Source: Candidatus Heimdallarchaeota archaeon B3_Heim (GTDB taxonomy: Archaea > Asgardarchaeota > Heimdallarchaeia > Hodarchaeales > Hodarchaeaceae). Taken from it: a stretch of 64,000 nt of DNA. A program made the position numbers and the translations under genes. Of the stretch, positions 30,464 through 40,265 are shown one piece after another (the first letter of the stretch is position 1; every line of letters starts with the position of its first letter). Location: contig NJBF01000014.1 in NCBI GenBank assembly GCA_003144275.1, forward strand, positions 23,218 through 87,217, in the 5' to 3' direction. Below the pieces are notes generated by a model. The model did no database searches, was not told the origin of the DNA, and saw only the letters and a list, made by a program, of their open reading frames with translations.

Positions 30464-31876
30464 CTAGACTAACATTTCGAAGAACCACACAAGATCCAAT
30501 AATAAAGAATAACTGATTGTAATTCCTTCTTTTGACCTTGTTCCGAGGATAGAATATTCGATACCTTTCTCAGAGCCCTTCACTTTAACATTTAAGTTTC
30601 CAGCCTCACTGATTTGATTTGCAACAACAGTTCGGTGTTTAATTTGGTCTTGGATATATTGAGTTCCAGTTATCTCAATATTTTTCCATGGATTATCCCA
30701 AGAAGGTGGTCGTGAATTGTGGGGATTGTCTATTTGGAGAGAGAATTGATGCTTGGGAATTTGTATAGAATTTCCCTTAAGAAGTGCTTGATCAGATGAA
30801 GGAAATGTCACACGAAGGAGGGGCAATTGCGATGAGAAAGTCTCAATTTCAACTGTGTTCTCCTCATAATTGATATTTTTGGCTTGATACCGAATTGAGG
30901 TAAACAATGGGATTAAAAGATTGGATTCCGTTGTTTTTTGGACAATATACTTCGCATTCTGCGGACTTATTGATCCAAGTTGATCAGTACTTACTTCCAT
31001 TTTCGGGGGGGAAGCACTTTCCATTTTTTCCTGGTGAATTTTTTTTTCTTCCAGTTTTTTCAAATCTCTCTCTGGATGAAGCTTGATTTTTGGAAGTCTA
31101 GTAAGTTTATACAAAGCCTCCTCTGCTTGATATTTACTCGTATATGTGTCTTTCAAAGTATGAGTTACAGGGCTACTTGCAGGGGACCAAGATACTGTGA
31201 AGTCTCTTGAATCTCCCTGTGTTTCATCTGATTTTAGTAGATACCCTTTTTGATTCAGTAGACCCACAGAGGCCAAAGCCATATTGTAAGCGTTTAGGAA
31301 GCTGTTCGGAGTCATAGATTCCATTCTAATTTGAATGACAGTTGTGCCATCTTGATACCAATAGAGGCTATATGCTTCAATATCGTAGTTTCGCCGAAGC
31401 ATCTCTCCCAATTCTGTTTCTAGAAACAAATTACGAACAAATACTGAATTCTCAGCACTTATTTTAAAACGCTGGTCAAAAAGAGGAACTCCCAACTTGA
31501 CTCTAGTTTTAGGATCATTCCAGGTGATTTGGGGAGATACTAAAAGATTTAACCTATCATTACTTGACTGGCGAAATTTAGCCCTATCAATAACACCTCG
31601 CAAAATTAAATCGCGGTCTGTTACCCCTTCTTGTTTATTTGTTATAACCTTAATCTCAAGAGACTTGAAGGGACCTGCTTTGTGTGACTCTATAATTGGA
31701 TCAGAAGATAATCCACCATAATCAATAATTTTAGTATCTGGATAACGACGGACAAGGTAATAGAATACATCCTTCGCGAAGGTATTCTCATCCTTTATAT
31801 TTTGGGAGTATAAGGCGTAAATGATGAAGTAAAGAAAAATGAGAACAATTCCTATTATGAATACAGATTCTAGCAT
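30464..31876 (-). CDS. membrane-anchored hypothetical protein
   Basis: 470 aa; N-terminal TM segment VFIIGIVLIFLYFIIYALY and a large soluble region. Confidence 0.65.
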   Translation of the reverse strand: MLESVFIIGIVLIFLYFIIYALYSQNIKDENTFAKDVFYYLVRRYPDTKIIDYGGLSSDPIIESHKAGPFKSLEIKVITNKQEGVTDRDLILRGVIDRAKFRQSSNDRLNLLVSPQITWNDPKTRVKLGVPLFDQRFKISAENSVFVRNLFLETELGEMLRRNYDIEAYSLYWYQDGTTVIQIRMESMTPNSFLNAYNMALASVGLLNQKGYLLKSDETQGDSRDFTVSWSPASSPVTHTLKDTYTSKYQAEEALYKLTRLPKIKLHPERDLKKLEEKKIHQEKMESASPPKMEVSTDQLGSISPQNAKYIVQKTTESNLLIPLFTSIRYQAKNINYEENTVEIETFSSQLPLLRVTFPSSDQALLKGNSIQIPKHQFSLQIDNPHNSRPPSWDNPWKNIEITGTQYIQDQIKHRTVVANQISEAGNLNVKVKGSEKGIEYSILGTRSKEGITISYSLLLDLVWFFEMLV

Positions 31877-32067
31877 AGTACATTCTCCAAAAAATTAGTT
31901 TAACAAATGTATAAGTGAAATATTCCTGTACAGAAACCATGATTTCATTTTCAACATTAAGTGTCGCAAACCATCATTATTAATTTAATATTATTCTAGC
32001 GGAACTTGTATTATTCTAAAGGAGAATATTCAATCACTTTGTTACATCTTGCTTAAACAATGTAGAG

Positions 32068-32367
32068 TTGCTAAAAATGAAAACACGACGAGAACAAATT
32101 GTAGAATTGTTATCGAAAAATGAAAAAATGACTCTTCAAGAATTAGCTGATTTTACTAAAACATCAGTTAAGACTATAGCTATGGACTTAGATTCAGTCC
32201 GAAAAACAATAAAGTACGATAATAAGCGAATTGAGGTAAATCCTGCTTCGTGTGTGGCTTGTGGTTATGTGTTTTTAGGTAGAGGACGAATTAGCGACCC
32301 TCATAAATGTCCTGAATGTCATTCAGAAAGGATAAATGCTCAGAAATTTCGTATTGTCTCGATTTGA
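32068..32367 (+). CDS. HTH domain protein with C-terminal zinc ribbon
   Basis: RREQIVELLSKNEKMTLQELADFTKTSVKTIAMDLDSV, then CVACGYVF...CPECHS. Confidence 0.8.
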   Translation: MLKMKTRREQIVELLSKNEKMTLQELADFTKTSVKTIAMDLDSVRKTIKYDNKRIEVNPASCVACGYVFLGRGRISDPHKCPECHSERINAQKFRIVSI

Positions 32368-32396
32368 AACAGTAGATATGATTTTCGGTTGAAAAT

Positions 32397-32816
32397 TTAT
32401 TCCCCACTACTTCCGAATCCTCCTCCTCTGTCCGATTGATCATCAAGCCATTTAGATTCACTGATTTGCACTTTTACAACTCTGTGAATGATTAATTGAG
32501 CTACTCTATGGCCAGGTTGGATTAGATGATCCTCCACCCCTCTGTTGTTCATAACAATCATTATTTCCCCCCTATATCCAGAATCAATTATTCCTGCGGT
32601 ACAAAAAACTCCTTTCTTTGCTAGTGAACTTCTACTTTCGATTTTCCCAAAGAAACCAGCTTCAATCTCTAGACATATACCAGTGTGAACAATGTCAGTA
32701 CTCCCAGTAGGGAGAGTTAGATCATCAATTGCATATAGATCAAAAGCAGCGTCATTTAAATTATGTTTTGTTGGAATTTGGGCTTTTTTAGACATTTTTT
32801 TAACTTTTAACTGCAT
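32397..32816 (-). CDS. dut: dUTP diphosphatase
   Basis: AAFDLYA, ESRSSLAKKGV, GIIDSGYRGEI, GHRVAQLII, RGGGFGSSG: all five trimeric dUTPase motifs. Confidence 0.95.
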   Translation of the reverse strand: MQLKVKKMSKKAQIPTKHNLNDAAFDLYAIDDLTLPTGSTDIVHTGICLEIEAGFFGKIESRSSLAKKGVFCTAGIIDSGYRGEIMIVMNNRGVEDHLIQPGHRVAQLIIHRVVKVQISESKWLDDQSDRGGGFGSSGE

Positions 32817-32909
32817 TATTTTTCAATTCCGGTTTACAATCGACTTTAAAGAGATGTGATTGCGTTCTCGCTCATTCTAAATCTGAATAAACCCCCCCTT
32901 CTTTTTAAC

Positions 32910-34118
32910 TCAGGATCCAAGTATCTCTTTAATAATATTCACAGCCCACAGAATTTCTTCCTCTTTGATAACAAGTGGTGGAGCAAATCTGATAGCGTAA
33001 TCATGAGTTTCCTTGGCTAAAATTCCTTTGTCTATTAATTGTTGTGTAAACGGCCGAGCTTTCTCTGTTAATTCGATCGCAATTAATAATCCTTTACCCC
33101 GAACCTCCTTGATTCTAGGGTGTTTAATTTCTTTTAACTTTTGCAGAAATAATTCACCCATAGTCGTGGCCTTTTCATCAAGTTTTTCATCGACAAGAAT
33201 GTCCAAAGCTGCGTCGCCCACTGCGCACGCTAATGGAAAACCACCAAAAGTCGATCCATGTGTACCAGGAGTAAAAACTTTCATAATTTCCTTGCGACTG
33301 ACAACTGCAGAGACAGGTAGCAGACCTCCTCCTAATGCCTTTCCCAAAGTCATGACATCGGGGATAATTCCATCATGTTGATGACAAAACATCTTTCCAG
33401 TCCGACAAAATCCAGTTTGGATTTCGTCTAGAATCATCAGTACATTATTTACTGTGCAGATTTCACGTACTTTCTTTAAATACCCCCCTTTCGGAATCAA
33501 AACCCCCGCTTCACCTTGGATAGGTTCAACCATAAACCCTACAGTATTTGGAGTTATAGCTTTTTCAAGAGCTTCAATATTATCGTAAGGTATTACTTTA
33601 AATCCTGGTGTATATGGTCCGAAACCAGTGTATGCATCTGGGTCAGTAGAAAAGCCAATAATGGTTGTGGTTCGACCATGAAAATTATTTTCACAGACTA
33701 TAATTTCGGCTTTATCTTTCTCAACTCCCTTTTCTTCATAACCCCATTTTCTTGTCATTTTAATTGCAGTTTCGACTGCTTCTGCCCCTGTGTTCATGGG
33801 TAGGGCCATATCGAACCCCTCTCCACAAATATCAAGCAGATGTTTAAGAAAAAGACCCATGCGGTCGTTGTGGAATGCTCGCGAGGTCAATGCGACACAT
33901 TTTAGCTGTTCTTCAAGAGCCTCAACTATTTTCGGGTGTAGGTGGCCCTGATTGACAGCAGAATAAGCCGAAAGGCAATCTAAATATTTTTTTCCTTCAG
34001 GGTCATAAACCCAAACTCCTTTGGCTTTGGTAATTACAACAGGTATGGGATGATAATTATGTGCACCATATTGCACATCAAACTCAATGTATTCTTTAGA
34101 ATTAGGCATAACAATCAC
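32910..34118 (-). CDS. rocD: ornithine aminotransferase
   Basis: 402 aa; YGAHNYHPIPVVI, LPMNTGAEAVETAIKMTRKWGY, LILDEIQTGFCRTGKMFCHQH, TLGKALGGGLLPVSAV. Confidence 0.92.
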   Translation of the reverse strand: MIVMPNSKEYIEFDVQYGAHNYHPIPVVITKAKGVWVYDPEGKKYLDCLSAYSAVNQGHLHPKIVEALEEQLKCVALTSRAFHNDRMGLFLKHLLDICGEGFDMALPMNTGAEAVETAIKMTRKWGYEEKGVEKDKAEIIVCENNFHGRTTTIIGFSTDPDAYTGFGPYTPGFKVIPYDNIEALEKAITPNTVGFMVEPIQGEAGVLIPKGGYLKKVREICTVNNVLMILDEIQTGFCRTGKMFCHQHDGIIPDVMTLGKALGGGLLPVSAVVSRKEIMKVFTPGTHGSTFGGFPLACAVGDAALDILVDEKLDEKATTMGELFLQKLKEIKHPRIKEVRGKGLLIAIELTEKARPFTQQLIDKGILAKETHDYAIRFAPPLVIKEEEILWAVNIIKEILGS

Positions 34119-34485
34119 ATTATCTATACAGATTATCCTTAAAATAAGGAAGAAGTTTATTGTTTAGAGATCTCTGAATGGACAAAATATCAATACGATA
34201 AAAAACTTTCGAATGTAGCAATATTGATCACTAGAATTTCTATATTTTTGTCCATCTTTAATAGTAATTTATGGGGATTGGTCAATTTCAACTGAATTAA
34301 TTTCTTCACAGTCTATTGAATTGTTGAAAACTCTATTGGCTATTCCCAAAATTCATCATAATTATGTAGATTATTGGTAAAATTTCTAATTGGAACGAAT
34401 TAAATACTATATTATTCAAAAAAGTATATTAAGAGAATCCTTACGTATCTTAATGGTCAACTAAAGATTGGGGAGAAAATGATTA

Positions 34486-35217
34486 TCAATCGTTATAGAA
34501 ATCAATATATCGGAAGTGTGGCGGATCATACAGTGATTCATCTTGGAGCACGTTACAAACAAATTCAAAAAGTTTCAAAACTGATTCAGGCTGGTTGGCC
34601 GCACAGCCTAAATTTAATTTTACTGAGAATTGTCTCATTCTATGTTCATCTAAGCTCCCCCCTGTCTCTTTGCCAGTAATCCACCCTCTCCTGATTTTAT
34701 AAATTTCTTTCTCAACAAAATCTGGAGGTTTATTTTTCTTAAAATACTCCAGGTCTTCCTCATCAAACACAGGATCTTGGAAAAATTCGTCTATATCCAC
34801 TGCTACAAAGAAACATCTATTCGAGGAGGGTATATATTGTTCAAAATCAATGTAAACGTTCGTCGACTCTGCCCCTACTAAACTATACAGGATTAAGATT
34901 ATTGAATCCTCGGTAACGTAATCTACTAGCTCCGTATCTCTTATCGTCTTATCTGGTTTACCTTTCTTTCGCATAAGAAGTTTAGAACTAATGGTTTCAT
35001 AATAATGTCTCATAAATATTTCGGTAATTTCTAGCGATGACAGATCACATCCTCGTTGCCGTAATTTCTCAATAAACTTATCCGATTTTATGATTGTTAA
35101 AAAATCTCTAAATCTTTCAAACTTAGAGTCTGGGATTTTTTCTATCTCACTTATCGGGGAAAGAACTACTAGGTTAACCTTATCTAATCCACGAGCACCC
35201 ACTAAATACAACCTCAA
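34486..35217 (-). CDS. hypothetical protein
   Basis: 243 aa ORF; no family recognised. Confidence 0.6.
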   Translation of the reverse strand: MRLYLVGARGLDKVNLVVLSPISEIEKIPDSKFERFRDFLTIIKSDKFIEKLRQRGCDLSSLEITEIFMRHYYETISSKLLMRKKGKPDKTIRDTELVDYVTEDSIILILYSLVGAESTNVYIDFEQYIPSSNRCFFVAVDIDEFFQDPVFDEEDLEYFKKNKPPDFVEKEIYKIRRGWITGKETGGSLDEHRMRQFSVKLNLGCAANQPESVLKLFEFVCNVLQDESLYDPPHFRYIDFYND

Positions 35218-35450
35218 AATGATTGCTTGATATTTAATAGTCTACAGTATTTATAATTACCCTATAACTCTATAATCCTACAGCACCTTAAATTCAATGA
35301 TACGTATCGGATATTAAATTCTATAATTCATTCTATACTCCACAACTGGATACCACGTTAAAGGAATACGCGAGTATAAGTTAATTTCAAGTATTAATAA
35401 AAAACATCTTTTTTTTTAGGAGAATTTGATTATTATCTAGATTCATCCAG

Positions 35451-35912
35451 TCAAGTACCATAGTTGAGTATTTGATTTTGTTTTACTTTCCGCAATGTGA
35501 TTGAAGTATAGGTTTTGTTTACCCCTTCAATGAGGGAAATCTGCTTCTCAACAATATCGTGCAAATTATCGATCGAAGCAGCATTTCCAATACATAGAAT
35601 ATCATGAATTCCTGTTGTGATCTTTATTACATGAATTTCTGTTATTCCATCAAGAATCGATATAATATCTTCCATATGACTAGCATCGATATCTAACTCG
35701 CAGATAAATTCTATTTGATAATGAATTTTCGCGGGATCTATATCAATTGTAAATCGTTGAATTACTCCCTGAGTTTCTAGTTTTTTTACCCGATCAGATA
35801 TCGTTTGTGGGGAAACTTTCAATTGGGTTGCAATATCACGATATCTCTTTCTTCCATCCTTACTAAGAGCGTGTAAAATTATGTGATCATTTTCATCCAA
35901 TGCTTTATCCAT
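35451..35912 (-). CDS. Lrp/AsnC family transcriptional regulator
   Basis: DENDHIILHALSKDGRKRYRDIATQLKVSPQTISDRVKKLETQGVI HTH plus RAM-like C-terminus. Confidence 0.93.
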   Translation of the reverse strand: MDKALDENDHIILHALSKDGRKRYRDIATQLKVSPQTISDRVKKLETQGVIQRFTIDIDPAKIHYQIEFICELDIDASHMEDIISILDGITEIHVIKITTGIHDILCIGNAASIDNLHDIVEKQISLIEGVNKTYTSITLRKVKQNQILNYGT

Positions 35913-35959
35913 TGACGGATGTCTCCAAATTGTCGGTGATTTTTAATTTTCTTTCTTGT

Positions 35960-36775
35960 TTACGAATTAGAAACTTTTCCTAAGCGCCAAATTAACCAGT
36001 AACGATGGGCAATACTTGCAGGTAGCAAAGCAGGTATTAATACCATGAGACCAAGGACAACTAATGTTCCTAGTTCTAATTTTAAAGTTAAAAGGATCGC
36101 CCAGATTCCACCGGCAAAGATAGCGTAGACTATAATGAATACAACATAGTCTGCCACGGTATCAAACGCCCCTTTAAGAAATCCAAACATGCTATTCAAA
36201 AGCAAGATGCCCAGTTCAATTATTCCTTGAATTATTAGTTTTATAAATTCTAAAAATCCCTGAAATACAGATGCCCCTCCCAAGATAACCGATCGAGCGC
36301 CAGCGAAAATAGAATCCAATCCTAGATATGCACCAGGTATCGCAATAAATAGTGTATAGAGAAAGAGGAAAACTAAAGCTAAAATTTCATTCAAATTGGT
36401 AAATAATATCAGAATTCCTGTCAGAAGTGCAAATGGGGTCATTAAGATAGAAAAACTAACTAAACCATCTATTCCAGGATTCATTTCTTTTTTATCGGGA
36501 TTTTGAGAGAAGAATCGGATCGCTCGATGTGCCTGAGTATAAGTTTTAGTTGGACGTTCTCTACGGGTGAATCGAACATACGATTCATTTTTGGGTCTTT
36601 GAGAAGGTTTGACTATCACATTTCCAAAATCAATGTCAGATATTTCATCTCTGGCGATTTTACCCGCACGTTTCATCTCACGGTTAATTACATTACCTGC
36701 CTCGACAGCTTTCTTTCCAAAAAATCGTCCAAGCTTCTTAGTTGTGGACTCATCTTTTTCACTCATTCTTTTCAA
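35960..36775 (-). CDS. multi-pass membrane protein
   Basis: 271 aa with several hydrophobic segments after a basic N-terminus. Confidence 0.7.
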   Translation of the reverse strand: MKRMSEKDESTTKKLGRFFGKKAVEAGNVINREMKRAGKIARDEISDIDFGNVIVKPSQRPKNESYVRFTRRERPTKTYTQAHRAIRFFSQNPDKKEMNPGIDGLVSFSILMTPFALLTGILILFTNLNEILALVFLFLYTLFIAIPGAYLGLDSIFAGARSVILGGASVFQGFLEFIKLIIQGIIELGILLLNSMFGFLKGAFDTVADYVVFIIVYAIFAGGIWAILLTLKLELGTLVVLGLMVLIPALLPASIAHRYWLIWRLGKVSNS

Positions 36776-37027
36776 GCATCCTTTTTAGTAAGTCATTAAA
36801 CTGACCCTTAGATTTTTAAGCATTCTTCTAAAGGTATACAATTTCTCCATCCATTATTATTAGAAAAAAGTTCCGCCTTAATGTGTCAAGAAAAAGAAAA
36901 TAGAATTATCATAGTTCTTGCTATTTTTGTAAGATATCTAAAGAAAAATAAGATAAAGAGTTTATGATTGCTAAACCCTTAAGAATTTCTCTCTTAGCTT
37001 TTAAGTGATTGAATAGAGTGTAATTAC

Positions 37028-37735
37028 TTGATTAGTGAATCGCAGCTTAACACGTTACATAATTTTACTGAACTTCTCCTTAAATGGTTTGAAAAGAACA
37101 GACGTGATTTACCTTGGAGAAAAAAAAGAGATCCTTATCATATTCTTGTGAGCGAAATTATGCTGCAGCAAACCAAAGTGGACCTTGTAATTCCGATCTA
37201 TGAGGAATTTCTAAGAAGATTTCCAACAATAGAGGTTTTAGCAGGTGCTTCTCTAGAGCAAGTACGATTAATAACAGACAAACTTGGGTATACTCGGAGA
37301 AGTAAATTTCTTTTTGAGATTGCAAAAGAACTAAGTGATAGAAGAAAGGGTGTATTTCCCTCCTCTCTTGATGAGTTATTAGAATTGAAAGGTATTGGCC
37401 GATATACTGCAGGAGCTATCCTCAGTTTTGCGTTTGAAAAAAATGATAAGAACGCAGCCATTGTTGATGTGAATGTCGAGAGAGTGATTAGTCGAATCTT
37501 TGGCACTTGGAGAGACGAAAGAAATGCTAAATTTGATAGAAGAATGTGGGCATTTGCAGAAGAATTTATTATAAATGGTAATGTCTGGACAAAAAATCAA
37601 GCGATTATGGATTTAGGAGCTATTCTTTGTGTTTCTTCAAATCCCAGATGCTATATATGTCCTATGAACGTTCTCTGCAAATATTATAAACAGGTAGTTC
37701 CCAAAATAACTCCATTGGATTCCTTTTTTGAATGA
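37028..37735 (+). CDS. MutY/MIG-like HhH-GPD base-excision DNA glycosylase with [4Fe-4S] motif
   Basis: NRRDLPWRKKRDPYHILVSEIMLQQTKV, LKGIGRYTAGAI, VDVNVERVISRIFG, CVSSNPRCYICPMNVLC. Confidence 0.9.
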   Translation: MISESQLNTLHNFTELLLKWFEKNRRDLPWRKKRDPYHILVSEIMLQQTKVDLVIPIYEEFLRRFPTIEVLAGASLEQVRLITDKLGYTRRSKFLFEIAKELSDRRKGVFPSSLDELLELKGIGRYTAGAILSFAFEKNDKNAAIVDVNVERVISRIFGTWRDERNAKFDRRMWAFAEEFIINGNVWTKNQAIMDLGAILCVSSNPRCYICPMNVLCKYYKQVVPKITPLDSFFE

Positions 37736-37753
37736 ATAACAAATGGTGATACT

Positions 37754-40252
37754 TTGAAAAAACAGATCAAAGAGAGAGATCCCTTTCCTGAGTTTATCAA
37801 ACACATCACACCATATATTTATAGCATTATTCGGAAATTGAAAGACTCTAGTGGTACTAATTCAGAATCAGAAGTTTTTTTCGAGAATATATTTCTTTCA
37901 GAAAATGTAAATGCAACAGATCAAAAAATTAATTCAATTTCAACTGTTATGGCGGTTTTGATATATGATTGTCTCTGTATAGGATTAAAGACTCTTAAGA
38001 GGGTCGAATTGCTGGGTGAACATTCGTACTTCAATTCAATTCACATGATATTTGATAGAATTACTGAAAAAAACTTAGATATCCCTCTGTTTCACTCACC
38101 AATATTTCCTCTACACTCTCTTATTGAACTGTTCGTATCTAAACCTTATATTTCAAATGAATGTCTAAAATTCCTTTTAGAAAATACTAGCAATTCAATA
38201 AACTATTCCCAAATGAAGTTCCCTTATTACTATGATAGGAGTATCGGGCAAAATAAAATAAAAAACCAAGGCCAAGTTTTTACTCCGATCTCTGTCATAG
38301 ATTTTATTTTTGATCAGGTGATTGTTCCTGAAACTGAGATAATTCTTGATCCTGCAGCTGGTACTGGTGTTTTTTTACTTCGTGCTTTAGAAAACTTACC
38401 CAAGATTGACCTTTCTGAAGTAATAAAAGTAATTGCAATTGAGAAAGATCCGATACTCAGTCTCATATGTGAGAGCGCATTAAAAGTATTTTGCAAATTA
38501 CAATCACAATCAATCGAATGTCAAGTATATAATCAAGATTTTTTTCAAAGTGCCTCTATTTTAAGTGAGTTACGGTCTGAAAAGCATGGAGTTATTGCTA
38601 TTTTAATGAATCCGCCATATACTCGTCAAGAGCTAATTCCAATTAGGGAAAAAGATTTCATAAGGAATAGAGTTTCTTCTACAAGCGTTATTTCGGATTT
38701 TAAACGGAAATACACTTCTTTTCGAGTTTCAGGTCAATCTAGTTTATATATTTATTTCATCCTTTATATTTCTGAGTTTTTAAACCCCCAAGATCGTTTA
38801 GGATTGATTATTCCTAATTCATGGATGGATGTCAGATATGGTTTAATGCTTCAACTTTTCTTATTAGATCATTACAATATTGAATTAATTGTATCCACTC
38901 GTTTAGAAAAGTTAATTCCCTCAGTAGAGGTTAATACAGTTATTTTGACACTTGAAGTAAAGAGTCACATGCAAAGTCTTGAAGTGAGCTCATCCTCTCA
39001 TGAAGTTAAGTTCATCAGAATAAATTCCAAAGCTGATCTCAAGCTCCTTGCTAATTACGGGATCAAAAAGGCACTTCCAATGATTAAGGATAGTGTGTTT
39101 GCATCTGTTATGGAGAGTAAATTACTTCTAGAACCAAAATGGGGAATATTCGTAAAAGCCCCAAGGTATTTCCTTGATTATCTTGATAATACAAAAGATA
39201 ACATGAAATTTTTAAGAGATTATGCCTCAGTTCGCAGAGGTTTTACTAGTGGCGCAAATGATTTCTTTTATGTTGGAAAACCTGGAAGAATGAATAGGTT
39301 TTTCGTTTCCAGTATAGATTTAAAAGATGGAAGTTTAATTTTAAAACCGCAAAACAATGAAATTTTGCATAGATTACAGGAACAAGGTTTTCTTTTAGAG
39401 GAGGAGTCATTTACCATAGAGAGAGAGTATTGGATGCATTCTGACACGAATAATCATGAATTCCAGAAAGAATCAATCCTATATACTACTCCTTATAATG
39501 AAATATGGATCCCAAACTACCTAATAAAATCACCTAAGGAACTTGAAGGATTCAAAGTTACAAGCGAAAATTTAACTTATGTTGTCATTATAATACCTAA
39601 GAAAAGTTCTCTTAAGCTTAAACCAGGAATTAGAAAATATATTAAATGGGGAGAAACATGGAGGCCCATAAAAGGAAACCCCTATGCCTTAAGGACAACT
39701 TGTGCGAATCGTAAATTTTGGTACTCGCTACCTGACGAGTATTATCATTTTTGTCCAATACTTTGCATAATGACAATAAATGACCGCTATCCATTTTTTT
39801 ATAATCCTCATAATTATTATTTTGATGCTCGGTTATATGGCATTACTCCTCTGAGCGAAATAAAAATAAATGAAGAAGATCTGACTACGTTTCTGTTTCT
39901 ATTTCTGAATACTGTTTTTGTCTCAATTCAGATAGAACTATCAGGACGCGAAAATCTTGGAGAAGGAGGACTGGATGTAAAAGTATATGAATATCAAGAT
40001 ATTAAAATTCCACAATTCAAGTTTCTTGGCAAGAAATCGTTCTTGGCCTCGCTTTTCCAAAAAACATTGCTGTCCAAACCCTCATCATATATAAAAAGTG
40101 AACAACCATCATCTAAACAAGAATTAGACCAATTTCTCAGGGAAATCTACTCACTTTCGGACGAAAAAATAGAAAAAATGCATAAATCATTGCAGAAAAT
40201 TGTCCAAGCTCGCATTGATAAAGCTAAGACAGATTTTTCCTACATTTCATGA
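37754..40252 (+). CDS. N6-adenine DNA methyltransferase (Eco57I/TaqI-like) with C-terminal specificity-like region
   Basis: 832 aa; GQVFTP, DPAAGTGVFLLRAL, NPPYTRQE. Confidence 0.85.
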   Translation: MKKQIKERDPFPEFIKHITPYIYSIIRKLKDSSGTNSESEVFFENIFLSENVNATDQKINSISTVMAVLIYDCLCIGLKTLKRVELLGEHSYFNSIHMIFDRITEKNLDIPLFHSPIFPLHSLIELFVSKPYISNECLKFLLENTSNSINYSQMKFPYYYDRSIGQNKIKNQGQVFTPISVIDFIFDQVIVPETEIILDPAAGTGVFLLRALENLPKIDLSEVIKVIAIEKDPILSLICESALKVFCKLQSQSIECQVYNQDFFQSASILSELRSEKHGVIAILMNPPYTRQELIPIREKDFIRNRVSSTSVISDFKRKYTSFRVSGQSSLYIYFILYISEFLNPQDRLGLIIPNSWMDVRYGLMLQLFLLDHYNIELIVSTRLEKLIPSVEVNTVILTLEVKSHMQSLEVSSSSHEVKFIRINSKADLKLLANYGIKKALPMIKDSVFASVMESKLLLEPKWGIFVKAPRYFLDYLDNTKDNMKFLRDYASVRRGFTSGANDFFYVGKPGRMNRFFVSSIDLKDGSLILKPQNNEILHRLQEQGFLLEEESFTIEREYWMHSDTNNHEFQKESILYTTPYNEIWIPNYLIKSPKELEGFKVTSENLTYVVIIIPKKSSLKLKPGIRKYIKWGETWRPIKGNPYALRTTCANRKFWYSLPDEYYHFCPILCIMTINDRYPFFYNPHNYYFDARLYGITPLSEIKINEEDLTTFLFLFLNTVFVSIQIELSGRENLGEGGLDVKVYEYQDIKIPQFKFLGKKSFLASLFQKTLLSKPSSYIKSEQPSSKQELDQFLREIYSLSDEKIEKMHKSLQKIVQARIDKAKTDFSYIS

Positions 40253-40265
40253 AAATTCAAATTCA

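Noticed and set aside
34479-34679. Plus-strand 66-aa ORF
   Set aside because: Almost fully antisense to the 243-aa minus-strand ORF; no homology recognised.
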